NCBI GenBank assembly: GCA_020635975.1
Contig: JACJYT010000011.1
Location: 18,343 to 82,342, forward strand
Reading direction: 5' to 3'
Length of the DNA stretch: 64,000 bases
Origin: Chitinophagales bacterium
GTDB taxonomy: Bacteria; Bacteroidota; Bacteroidia; Chitinophagales; UBA8649
The stretch's first letter is position 1. Each line of letters begins with the position of its first letter. The translations under genes were made by a program, and so were the position numbers. Of this stretch, positions 33,653 through 42,162 are shown in pieces. The notes beneath the pieces were generated by a model. The model had not been told where the DNA came from, searched no databases, and worked only from the letters and a program-made list of their open reading frames with translations.

Positions 33653-33660
33653 CAAATTTA
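33653..33660 (-). promoter_or_regulatory. Promoter -7 box for the thioredoxin / small acidic protein pair
   Basis: The minus strand reads TAAATTTG, ending 5 nt before the ATG at 33647, so the mRNA is probably leaderless or nearly so. No strong -33 TTTG is seen. Confidence 0.5.
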
Positions 33661-33705
33661 GAAGGAAAAACACACGGAAAGCGAATTATGTTCCATCTAG
33701 TTCAA

Positions 33706-35691
33706 TTATTTCTTTTTTGCTTTTAGTTCATCGGTTAAAACTTCTTCTATATTTTCTCGACTGACTACATACAAGTTAGCGCCAACAGCATCCACTATCT
33801 CTTTAAGTTGTTGGAAATACAAGCTCGATTTGTTGAATAGGAATATACTCACCACGATATTTTTATCTCTGGTTTTTTCCAATAAGGCTTTAAGTTCCTT
33901 TTGTTTATTAAAACTTAAATCTCCATCGGTAGTAACTATAATTCTATTATTAAGTTCTTCTTTAAAATTTTCTTTAGCTATACTCAAAGCCATTTCTAAG
34001 CCAGCTATAATATCTGATTGTCCGGATGGAGGTATGTTTTCAATTTTTGATTTGATTTCTGCAATATTAGTTGCACTTTCTCCATTTAGAATAACGCTAG
34101 CCTCACTAGCATAACTAACTGCCGATATCTTATCTTCTAAGCGCATAAAGGCCAATAACTTGTAAAGAGAGCTTTTGAGTATTGGCATACGATCTTCGGT
34201 GTTCATGGAAAGGGAGGCATCCATTAGAAATATGGTATTGTTAAAGGCAATATTTTCAAAAGAAAGAGAAGGTTCTATTTTATCTTCTTCTAATTTTGTT
34301 TTACAAACAAATTGATCACTTTCGGTTTTAGATTTAGCATAAATGAATGGGATATTCATTTCTTTAAAAATTGTATCGTATTCACTCAAACCTATTTCTC
34401 CTTCAATCAAATCTTCGTAGCTTTTTATTTTAGCATCTAAGCGAACTACCTGCATACAAGAGTCATTAAATTCGGCATCTACCTCAAAATCCATAATGAA
34501 ACTATCATAATCGCCACTCAGGCTAATACTTTTAGATTGGGCTGCTAAATATAGGTGATTTTGGTACTGTGCAATAAACTTTCCTTGGTCCAAAATCATA
34601 TTTTCAGCATAAGCGCCACCTATGGCATAAGCGTATTCTGGATATGCCTCTTTATCTAGTTTTAAGAGAATTAAATCTTCGGTGGGCGCTTTACTCAAAC
34701 CAAGTAAAAGATAGCCGTCTTTTAATTCTAGCATGTCCTTAAGACTAATACTAGTATAGGGCAGAATCTCATATTCATATGCCCAGTTAACACTTCCATT
34801 TTTTAAGGTATTAAAAAGACTAATACTATAATTGTTATCGATGCCATGATTATTGCTAAAACAGGCAGCAATAATGCTATCGTCTTTGATGATCATATCG
34901 CTTAAATAGGCGCGGGCAAAGTCTTGTTTAGAGTTTAGGAAATAATTGCTCTGAATTTCATCAAAACTGGATGCATTAAATTGAGAAATTGAAGCCCTAT
35001 ACTTATCAGATTTTGCTTTAATGCCATATCTGCCACCGCTGTAGATGGTATCATTTTCTATTTTAGAAATAGCAGAACTTTCGTTACCACTATAGTACCA
35101 AGTGGTAAAATTTTCTGATTTACCCTTATGTATATTTAGTTGTAAAAAGAATATTCCAAATTTGCCTTTTGCATATTCATCGCCACTTATTAGTATTGAG
35201 CCATTATAGATATGAAGGTTGTTGGGCTTTAAGCTAATCCCCGTTTTTCTAGCCCAGTTAATCTCCGCTTTTTGATAATCATAGCTTACAAAGAATTCGT
35301 CGAAAATATCGCTACCAGAATCATGTCCGTAGCCGCATAAAATTATTTTTTCATCATCCACTATGAAGTCGCTTATAAAATTTTGATGCTCGGAAAATTC
35401 GAAATATTTTTTCCAGATTAATTCTCCATCAAGACTATATGAAGCCAAATAACATTGTTTAGAAGAATAGCCACTTACAAACAGTTTCTTCTGGTAAACC
35501 TGAATGCCGCAAACCCCATCATCTATAGCTGGATTTCCTATATTTTTAAGAAAGCTTTGGGCTTTGATGTCAGAGAGTAGAATGCCGAAAAAAACTAGTA
35601 ATTGGAACTTACTAAGCAGGGAAATGAGCAGCTTGTTGAGCTGAAATTCTAGAATAGTGAATGCTTGTTTTAGGACCTTAGTTTTCGTCAT
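33706..35691 (-). CDS. Exported protein with N-terminal repeat domain and C-terminal von Willebrand factor A domain
   Basis: A 661-residue protein, not assigned to a named family. A hydrophobic signal lies at about 30-45 (LLVFFGILLSDIKA), after an unusually long basic N-terminus. Residues about 50-440 look like a beta-propeller of SBBP/outer-membrane repeat type, with repeated phrases such as LFVSGYSSK, IILCGYGHDSG and ILISGDEYAKG. The C-terminal part (about 475-650) is a VWA domain with the MIDAS motif D-A-S-L-S and TTDGD, implying metal-dependent protein binding. The ATG overlaps the adaptor gene upstream by 14 nt, making it the last gene of the adaptor-TolC-adaptor operon. There is no T9SS C-terminal signal. 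Function unknown. Confidence 0.75.
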   Translation of the reverse strand: MTKTKVLKQAFTILEFQLNKLLISLLSKFQLLVFFGILLSDIKAQSFLKNIGNPAIDDGVCGIQVYQKKLFVSGYSSKQCYLASYSLDGELIWKKYFEFSEHQNFISDFIVDDEKIILCGYGHDSGSDIFDEFFVSYDYQKAEINWARKTGISLKPNNLHIYNGSILISGDEYAKGKFGIFFLQLNIHKGKSENFTTWYYSGNESSAISKIENDTIYSGGRYGIKAKSDKYRASISQFNASSFDEIQSNYFLNSKQDFARAYLSDMIIKDDSIIAACFSNNHGIDNNYSISLFNTLKNGSVNWAYEYEILPYTSISLKDMLELKDGYLLLGLSKAPTEDLILLKLDKEAYPEYAYAIGGAYAENMILDQGKFIAQYQNHLYLAAQSKSISLSGDYDSFIMDFEVDAEFNDSCMQVVRLDAKIKSYEDLIEGEIGLSEYDTIFKEMNIPFIYAKSKTESDQFVCKTKLEEDKIEPSLSFENIAFNNTIFLMDASLSMNTEDRMPILKSSLYKLLAFMRLEDKISAVSYASEASVILNGESATNIAEIKSKIENIPPSGQSDIIAGLEMALSIAKENFKEELNNRIIVTTDGDLSFNKQKELKALLEKTRDKNIVVSIFLFNKSSLYFQQLKEIVDAVGANLYVVSRENIEEVLTDELKAKKK

Positions 35692-36952
35692 AAAGATCTT
35701 CCTCACTCACTAATTTAACAAGATCTTCATTTTGTAGTAGTTTGGAAATAGCTTTAAATGGAGCACTGATAATAAGTTCATTTTCTTGTACTCCTTCTAC
35801 AATTTCAATATAGCTATCGTCTTGAATACCTGTTTTTACTTCTGTTTGAATGGCTTGATTATCTTCTACTTTGAAAACAATTTGTAATTTTTCATCGAAG
35901 GCACCCTCTTCGTCTTTGTCGCGGAGACTTACACTCTGTATAGGTACACATAATACATGGTCTTTTTTGTTGGTTATTATTTCTGCCGAAGCCGACATGC
36001 CTGGTCGGAAAGGTAGTTTAACATGATCATTTAACAAATGAGCATAAGAGCTTGAAACTAGTTGAATAACTACTTCAAATTTAGTAACCTGCTGATCTAA
36101 ACTTACATTAGAAGAATAAGCTACTTGGCTTACTATGCCTTTGATTTTGTCGCCAAGATAGGCATCCACTTCAATTATTGCTGTATCTCCTTTATTAATG
36201 CGCAAAACTTCGTTTTCGCCTACTTCTACTTTCAATTCCAAAGCGCTAAAATCGGAAATAGTAATCAATTCCGTTCCTGCCATTTGTGCAGTTCCAACAA
36301 CTTTTTCACCTAAGTCGACATTAAGTTTTGAAACGATGCCGTTCATTGGTGCGTAAAGTTTGGTTTTACTCAAATTTTCTTTGGTTTGTTGAAGTCCAGC
36401 TAAGGCACTTTCGGCTTGAAATTTATTCGCTTCAACCGTTTGGCTTGCCGCTTCACTTTCTCCAATTGCACTGAAATACTGACTCTCAGTTGCTTCAAAT
36501 TCACTTTGAGATATTACTTGTTGGTTTAGGAGCGCCTTTTTGCGATTATAATCTTTTTCTATGATTGCTAGTTGTGTATCGCTCTGAATTTTTCTAGCCT
36601 TAGCATTTGCTAGATTGGCCAAAGTTTGCTTGTAATTTGCTTCAGATTGTGATACGGAAGACTCGTAACTATCCGCATTGATTTCTAGAAGTAGTTGTCC
36701 TTTACTAACAGAATCGCCTTCGCTAACATAAATATGCGTTACTTCTCCTGGTAGTTCTAAAGAAAGTTGAACTTCTTTAAAGGGATATATTTTTCCATTG
36801 CAATTAACCGATTCCACGATACTTCTATAGCTTGCTTCTTGAGCAAAAACTTCTAGAGCATTTCTATCGCTTAAGGCATCCTTTTTCCAAATTACTAGTG
36901 CCAGTAAGATGAACAATACAAGAGCTAAGCTTATTAATATTTTTTTAGACAT
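35678..36952 (-). CDS. HlyD/MacA-type efflux periplasmic adaptor (second of two)
   Basis: A 424-residue membrane-fusion protein. An N-terminal TM (about 4-22) anchors it in the inner membrane. A barrel/lipoyl domain (LPGEVTHIYVSEGDSVSKGQLLLEI, read in parts at about 68-92) splits around a long coiled-coil hairpin (about 100-200) and is completed by KLYAPMNGIVSKLNVDLGEKV (about 202-222). A beta-barrel and membrane-proximal domain follow. It should dock TolC to an inner-membrane pump. The TolC gene is 10 nt upstream, and the VWA gene overlaps its end. No permease or ATPase gene is in the cluster. Confidence 0.9.
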   Translation of the reverse strand: MSKKILISLALVLFILLALVIWKKDALSDRNALEVFAQEASYRSIVESVNCNGKIYPFKEVQLSLELPGEVTHIYVSEGDSVSKGQLLLEINADSYESSVSQSEANYKQTLANLANAKARKIQSDTQLAIIEKDYNRKKALLNQQVISQSEFEATESQYFSAIGESEAASQTVEANKFQAESALAGLQQTKENLSKTKLYAPMNGIVSKLNVDLGEKVVGTAQMAGTELITISDFSALELKVEVGENEVLRINKGDTAIIEVDAYLGDKIKGIVSQVAYSSNVSLDQQVTKFEVVIQLVSSSYAHLLNDHVKLPFRPGMSASAEIITNKKDHVLCVPIQSVSLRDKDEEGAFDEKLQIVFKVEDNQAIQTEVKTGIQDDSYIEIVEGVQENELIISAPFKAISKLLQNEDLVKLVSEEDLYDEN

Positions 36953-36962
36953 GGCTTAGAGT

Positions 36963-38375
36963 TTAAAAATTCAGTTCTCCAGTTTCGTAAAATTGAACAA
37001 TTACTTTTCGAAAGAAATATTCGTACTTTGATTGAACCGTACTCACTTCTGCATTTATAAAACGATTTTTTGCGGTTTCGAACTCATAAGAATTTAAAAT
37101 GCCTGCTTTAAATTTCTCATTAGCATAATTAAAAGCTAATTCAGCAGCTTCATGATTGCTTACATTGGCTTCATATTTTTTAAATGCAGCTTTTAAATTG
37201 GTGTAAGCCGTAAAAACTTCTTGTTGCAAATTGTTTTCTTTATTTTTTAAATCGTATTCCGTTTTCAGAATATTCAATTTAGCATTGTCAATTGCAATCA
37301 TTCGCTGCCATTTTCCAAAAATTGGCACAAAAAGATTCAATCGAACACTTTGATTGAAATTATCGTTCAATTGGGCACCGAAGCTTTTATTACCAAAAGT
37401 TGCTTGCTCATAGCTTGTAAGAACAACTTGGCCGGTTCCGCTAACCACTCCTATAGCTTGCGTAACGGTTTCAGAGCCCTTTTGTTCTTGTGCCGCGCTA
37501 AAGTAGTTTGAACCAAGGTAAGCAGAAATAGATAAAGTAGGAGAAAGACTCGATTTGGCTGCTTTCAACTGATATTTGGCTGCTTCTGTTTTTAGTCGAA
37601 GTACTTCTAAATTGGGTAAATTCGACATGGCGTTAAGAGAGAGCATTTTAGCTTGGACAGGATAATTGTCCATTTCAGAATCTTCTATATTTAAGCCTTC
37701 AATGGCAAAATCCTCAAAAGGATCTAATTGAAGCAGCAATTTTAACTCGTTTATTGCAGTTTCAAAATTATTTTCGCTAGTAACTATGTTTAACTCGTCA
37801 TTGGCTAGAAGTGCTTCCACTTCATATTTATCCCCTTGTGCTAAAACTCCTGCCTTAACTAATTCTAAAGTATTACTTAGTTGGTTTTGGGTGAGTTTCT
37901 TTTTTTCTAATGCGAGCTGATAGGCTTCATAGGCTAGTAAAGTGTTTAGGTAATAATTAGCCACTAAAAGTCGGGTATTATTTTCCAACTCTTTTAGTTC
38001 TAATTCGCTAGCATTCAAACCGCTTTTAGAAGCTTTGATTTGAAAAATCCTTTGTAAGCCTTGAAATATATTGTAATCTGCATTAAAGCCTAAGCTAGTA
38101 GAGTTGGTTGTTTGCTGAACGAATTGATAAGTTAAGGGGTTAATGGAATTGGCAAAATTGAATCCTTCTGTAATGGAGACATTAGCATTGGGTGTATACA
38201 AGTCCATTTTGTTTTGAAGGTGCGTATTTTTTGCGTAATCAATATTTAGTTTAGATAAACTTAAATTTATGTTGTTTTCCATTGCATAATTTACGCAATC
38301 CTCGAAAGACCAAGTTTTTTGTGCTTGAACGATGTGAGCGCAAAGGAGTAGAATGAAAAGAAATAATCTATGCAT
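36963..38375 (-). CDS. TolC family outer membrane channel
   Basis: A 470-residue outer-membrane efflux protein. A signal peptide (about 1-18) ends in V-Q-A-Q-K. Two OEP repeats follow: the first with WSFEDCVNYAMENNINLSL (about 22-40) and the second with NLNLFVPIFGKWQRMIAI-type wording near 345 (LNLFVPIFGKWQ). Long helices rich in Asn, Leu and Ala alternate with the strand segments. The protein forms a trimeric channel spanning the outer membrane and periplasm. It lies between two adaptor genes, 11 nt after the first and 10 nt before the second, so all are one transcript. The cognate inner-membrane pump is not encoded here. Confidence 0.92.
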   Translation of the reverse strand: MHRLFLFILLLCAHIVQAQKTWSFEDCVNYAMENNINLSLSKLNIDYAKNTHLQNKMDLYTPNANVSITEGFNFANSINPLTYQFVQQTTNSTSLGFNADYNIFQGLQRIFQIKASKSGLNASELELKELENNTRLLVANYYLNTLLAYEAYQLALEKKKLTQNQLSNTLELVKAGVLAQGDKYEVEALLANDELNIVTSENNFETAINELKLLLQLDPFEDFAIEGLNIEDSEMDNYPVQAKMLSLNAMSNLPNLEVLRLKTEAAKYQLKAAKSSLSPTLSISAYLGSNYFSAAQEQKGSETVTQAIGVVSGTGQVVLTSYEQATFGNKSFGAQLNDNFNQSVRLNLFVPIFGKWQRMIAIDNAKLNILKTEYDLKNKENNLQQEVFTAYTNLKAAFKKYEANVSNHEAAELAFNYANEKFKAGILNSYEFETAKNRFINAEVSTVQSKYEYFFRKVIVQFYETGELNF

Positions 38376-38386
38376 CTTGTGCTTTT

Positions 38387-39475
38387 TTAGTTGGTTCCTG
38401 AATTTAATACTTTAATGTTTGCAGTAGAATCTATTCCTTCCAGTATTTCAATAAATAGACCATCTGATAAACCAGTTTTCACGTATTTTTTTTCGTATAC
38501 ATTATCGGCAATTTGAACTTCAACAAAGCTAGAATCTCCTTCAAAAATAAGATTTCCTTCATTGATGCTCCAAACATTTTCTCTTTTCTCTATGATAATT
38601 TCGGCATTCGCACTGTATCCAGCTCTTAAATTGGTGTTTTCTGGTATATTGATGCTTGCTTGTATGCTAAATTTAACGGTTCCTTCTTCTTCTATTCCTT
38701 TTGGAGCAATGAAGCTTAATTCTCCGTCAATTTCAATATTGTCGAGGGCACCAACACTAATTTTAACCGGCATTCCTTCCTTTAATTTGCCAACTTCACT
38801 CTCATCCACGGTACCAGCAAAGTAGACATTACTTAGGTCTGCTATAGATACAATAGTGGTACCTTCATTAAAAGTATTACTTTCAATTATGTTGTCCCCA
38901 ACTAGGGCTCCCAATTCAAGTATGGTTCCACTAATGGTTGCTCTAATCAAATTTTGCACCTCCCCTGAATTTTGTACGGCCCCATTTTGGATTACCTCTA
39001 GACTTAATTCTGCTTCATTTAATTCTTGTAATCTGAGATCATAATCAAATTGGAAGCCAGAGAGTTCTTGCTGAGCAATTACGCCTTTTTCGAATAGGAC
39101 CTTATTTCGATTAAGCTCTAGTCTAGAATTTTCTAGGTTAAGGGCAGCTTTTTTTATAGCTTCTTTGGCTCTAGTTAAATTTTCTGCGTTTGGAATAATT
39201 TTCACTTTGGCAATAATATCTCCTTTCTTTACAACATCTCCAGAACCAAAATATAATTCTTCTAAGATTCCCGAAACGGCAGATTTAACCTTTACCTCTT
39301 TCATCGGCTTTATATTCCCAGTAGCTAAGGTGTTTTTATAAATACTTTTTCTTTCCAATTGTGTGGTACTAAAAACAGTTTCCGGGGTGGCATTTTTATC
39401 CATATAAAATTGGATTAACCATGCCATGCCAAGTACTAAAAAAATAGCTAAAAGAATAAAAAAGACTTTCTTCAT
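38387..39475 (-). CDS. HlyD/MacA-type efflux periplasmic adaptor (first of two)
   Basis: A 362-residue membrane-fusion protein with a TM helix at about 4-24. The lipoyl half-motif (VKSAVSGILEELYFGSGDVV, about 63-82) precedes a helical hairpin (about 95-160), then IRATISGTILELGALVGDNI (about 178-197) completes the lipoyl domain. The beta-barrel follows, and the membrane-proximal domain ends with VKTGLSDGLFIEILEGI. It is shorter than the second adaptor and differs in sequence throughout, so the two are not a recent duplication. It is the first gene of the operon, with a -7 box 18 nt upstream. It lies divergent from the TonB receptor gene. Confidence 0.9.
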   Translation of the reverse strand: MKKVFFILLAIFLVLGMAWLIQFYMDKNATPETVFSTTQLERKSIYKNTLATGNIKPMKEVKVKSAVSGILEELYFGSGDVVKKGDIIAKVKIIPNAENLTRAKEAIKKAALNLENSRLELNRNKVLFEKGVIAQQELSGFQFDYDLRLQELNEAELSLEVIQNGAVQNSGEVQNLIRATISGTILELGALVGDNIIESNTFNEGTTIVSIADLSNVYFAGTVDESEVGKLKEGMPVKISVGALDNIEIDGELSFIAPKGIEEEGTVKFSIQASINIPENTNLRAGYSANAEIIIEKRENVWSINEGNLIFEGDSSFVEVQIADNVYEKKYVKTGLSDGLFIEILEGIDSTANIKVLNSGTN

Positions 39476-39493
39476 AAACTACAAAAGTTTGTA

Positions 39494-39501
39494 CAAATAT
39501 A
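39494..39501 (-). promoter_or_regulatory. Promoter -7 box for the adaptor-TolC-adaptor-VWA operon
   Basis: The minus strand reads TATATTTG, an exact TAnnTTTG match, 18 nt before the ATG at 39475. No -33 TTTG is obvious. No repressor gene lies next to it. Confidence 0.5.
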
Positions 39502-39632
39502 ACTAAAAAGCTCAGAGTGGGGTGGTATAGTGTGTTGTGAAAGCCGAAATATTTGTTAAAATTTATTTATGTGTTTTATCGTAATAATTTAACATCAGAC
39601 CAATTATAATTTTCTTACTTTTATTCGTTCAT

Positions 39633-42068
39633 ATGTTACATAGCTACTTTTCTAGTTTTCAGTTTTTGTTAATCGTAAGTTTTTTGCCTTTTTCTTTATC
39701 TGCGCAGAATACAAGTCAAAGTATTTATGGTCAAGTAGTAGATAAACTAAGTAAGGAAGCTCTAGTAGGAGCAAGTATAGTTATTCTAGATTCAGATCCC
39801 TTTGTAGGAACTACCAGCGATTTGGAAGGCAAGTTTACATTAGATAATGTACCTGTTGGAAGAGTTTCCTTGCAGGTTAGTTATATAGGATATGAGGTGC
39901 TTAATTACCCAGAAATTATTATAAGTTCTGGTAAAGCACTTCATTTAAATATTGATCTAGCAGAGTCGGTAAAGAGCATAGGCGAAATTGTAGTAAATGG
40001 AAAGAGAAATAGCTCTACCATGAGGGTTCAAAATGAGATGGCTACGGTTAGTGCCATGTCTTTTACCTTAGAACAAAGTACAAGATATGCCGGTAGCTTA
40101 AATGATCCGTCTAGGTTGGTGCTTTCTTTTCCTGGTGTTCGTAATCAAGGGGATGTGCAAAATGGAATTTCGGTAAGAGGGAACACCCCCTCTGGTTTGT
40201 TGTGGAGTATTCAAGGTTTAGAGCTTCAATCTCCTAATCATTTTGCTAGGGATGGTTCTTTAGGTGCGGTCAATATGATAAATAGTAATCTATTGCAAGG
40301 AGTTGATTTTTATACCGCTGCCTTTCCTGCTCAATATGGTAATGCGGGTAGTGGTGTTTTCGATTTGAAGATGCGAAAGGGGAATTCTACAAAGTACGAG
40401 TTCAGCTTAGCCGCTGGTACTTTAGGAATGGAGGCTAGTGCCGAAGGTCCTTTTTCAAAAAAATCGGATGCAAGCTTTTTGTTTTCTTATAGATATTCTA
40501 CACTTGGCTTGCTAAGTGCTGTCGGTTATTCGGTGGGAGGAAATAGCGCTCCAGGCTTCCAAGATTTCAATTATAAGATAAATTTACCTACAAAAAAATT
40601 GGGGGTTTTTGAATTTTTTGGCCTTGTGGGAGATAGTAAGATAAAACCTTTAAAGGTAAAAGCAAATGAGGGAGATTGGTCTGATAGCTATAGAATGGGC
40701 GTTTTAGGGATTCAAAATAGCCTCAAAGTAAGTGCGAAAACCCATTTAACTTCCTCTTTAATGTATAGTCAAAGTAAAGGAGCTTATTATAATGAAGGAG
40801 AGCGACCTAGATATAATAATTCTGGACTAGTGCCGGTTTACAAGGGTAAAACTCTTTGGGAGGAAAGTTTTCCAATTATAGAGAGACGCTTACAAGCCGA
40901 TCTTAAATCTACTACAAAAATCTCGGCAAAGCATAGTTTTGAAAGCGGTTTAAATTTAAGCTATATTCAGCTTAATCAAGAGTTTAAGCGCTCTGCCAGC
41001 AATTACAATTACAATTCTAAACAGGATGTCTTTGTTTTAAAAAGTTATCAAGCAGATAGTTCTATTGCCTTAGCCAAAACGGCACAGATAAAAGCCTTTC
41101 TTCAACATAAATTAAGACTCACCGAAGCTTTGAGTTTTACTCTTGGAATTCATGCCATTCATTCCTCTCTTATGAAATTCACTAGTATTGAACCAAGATT
41201 AGGCATGAATTATCGCTTTGGAAATGGACACGCGCTAACTGCTGGTTTTGGTATGCATAGTAGATTAGAATCTTTAGCTTTTTATGCCAATGAAAGCAAA
41301 TATTACGACCAAGTAGATCTTGTAAATTTTACGGCTATAGAAGCTTTTGGTTCTCCTAATAAAAGATTAGGGGCAAGTAGAAGTGTGCATTTAGTTTTGG
41401 GAAACAATTTGCAATTAGCCGATCAATTAAAACTCAAAACAGAACTTTATTTTCAGTATTTATATGCTATTCCTGTGCGAAAGTTTTACGATCCCTTTGA
41501 TCAGTTCTCCACTATAAATTTTCAATATCCTAGTTTATTTACCTATAATTTTGAGTTTCAAGAAGTATATGCTAATAAGGGTAAAGGACTTAATTATGGA
41601 ATAGATATCAGTTTGGAAAAGGCCTTTATTAGAAATTATTATATTCTCCTAAATGCTTCTTATTATCAGTCAAAGTATAATACGCCTTCTACTCAGGATG
41701 TTTATCAAGTTAAATGGTTGAATACTAGATACAATGGGAATTTTATTTTTAGCGCTACTGCTGGAAAGGATTTTGAAGTAGGCAAAGAAAAGAATAATAG
41801 AATCAGCATGAATTTTAGAAGTATTTGGGCAGGTAATAATCGTTCTTATACTTTTGATTTTTATGCCGGAGAAAAGCCCTTTGAAAATAAGCTAGCTAAT
41901 TACTTTAGGTTAGACACTCGTATAGCTTACTCAAGAAATAAGGAGAAGTATTCTTGGACGCTTTCTTTAGACATACAGAATGCAAGCAATAGAATAAATG
42001 CGGCTAGCAATCCTCAAATTAATAGCACAGGAATTATACCTTTTTTGAATTATAAAGTAGATTTTTAG
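39633..42068 (+). CDS. TonB-dependent outer membrane receptor with carboxypeptidase-regulatory N-terminal domain
   Basis: An 811-residue outer-membrane receptor. The signal peptide (about 1-24) is followed by a CarboxypepD-reg-like beta-sandwich (about 30-115, IYGQVVDKLSKEALVGAS). The plug domain (about 130-245) has VLSFPGVRNQGD and ISVRGNTPSGLLWSIQG, and PAQYGNAGSGVFDLKMRKG ends it. The rest is a beta-barrel, ending with aromatic-rich strands and a terminal Phe (KVDF). No SusD-type partner is adjacent, so it is not a typical polysaccharide-utilisation pair. Without a neighbouring pathway the ligand cannot be named. It stands divergent from the efflux operon. Confidence 0.9.
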   Translation: MLHSYFSSFQFLLIVSFLPFSLSAQNTSQSIYGQVVDKLSKEALVGASIVILDSDPFVGTTSDLEGKFTLDNVPVGRVSLQVSYIGYEVLNYPEIIISSGKALHLNIDLAESVKSIGEIVVNGKRNSSTMRVQNEMATVSAMSFTLEQSTRYAGSLNDPSRLVLSFPGVRNQGDVQNGISVRGNTPSGLLWSIQGLELQSPNHFARDGSLGAVNMINSNLLQGVDFYTAAFPAQYGNAGSGVFDLKMRKGNSTKYEFSLAAGTLGMEASAEGPFSKKSDASFLFSYRYSTLGLLSAVGYSVGGNSAPGFQDFNYKINLPTKKLGVFEFFGLVGDSKIKPLKVKANEGDWSDSYRMGVLGIQNSLKVSAKTHLTSSLMYSQSKGAYYNEGERPRYNNSGLVPVYKGKTLWEESFPIIERRLQADLKSTTKISAKHSFESGLNLSYIQLNQEFKRSASNYNYNSKQDVFVLKSYQADSSIALAKTAQIKAFLQHKLRLTEALSFTLGIHAIHSSLMKFTSIEPRLGMNYRFGNGHALTAGFGMHSRLESLAFYANESKYYDQVDLVNFTAIEAFGSPNKRLGASRSVHLVLGNNLQLADQLKLKTELYFQYLYAIPVRKFYDPFDQFSTINFQYPSLFTYNFEFQEVYANKGKGLNYGIDISLEKAFIRNYYILLNASYYQSKYNTPSTQDVYQVKWLNTRYNGNFIFSATAGKDFEVGKEKNNRISMNFRSIWAGNNRSYTFDFYAGEKPFENKLANYFRLDTRIAYSRNKEKYSWTLSLDIQNASNRINAASNPQINSTGIIPFLNYKVDF

Positions 42069-42135
42069 CCCTTAAAGTGTAGGTTAAATGTTGAAAACCT
42101 AAATCGTATAAAGACCATGCTTAAGAGCAAAATTT

Positions 42136-42143
42136 TATCTTTG
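42136..42143 (+). promoter_or_regulatory. Promoter -7 box for glyA
   Basis: TATCTTTG matches TAnnTTTG and lies 19 nt upstream of the glyA ATG. The -33 region lacks a clear TTTG. The TPR gene downstream overlaps glyA and should share this promoter. Confidence 0.5.
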
Positions 42144-42162
42144 CAGCACTTAATAAATCACT

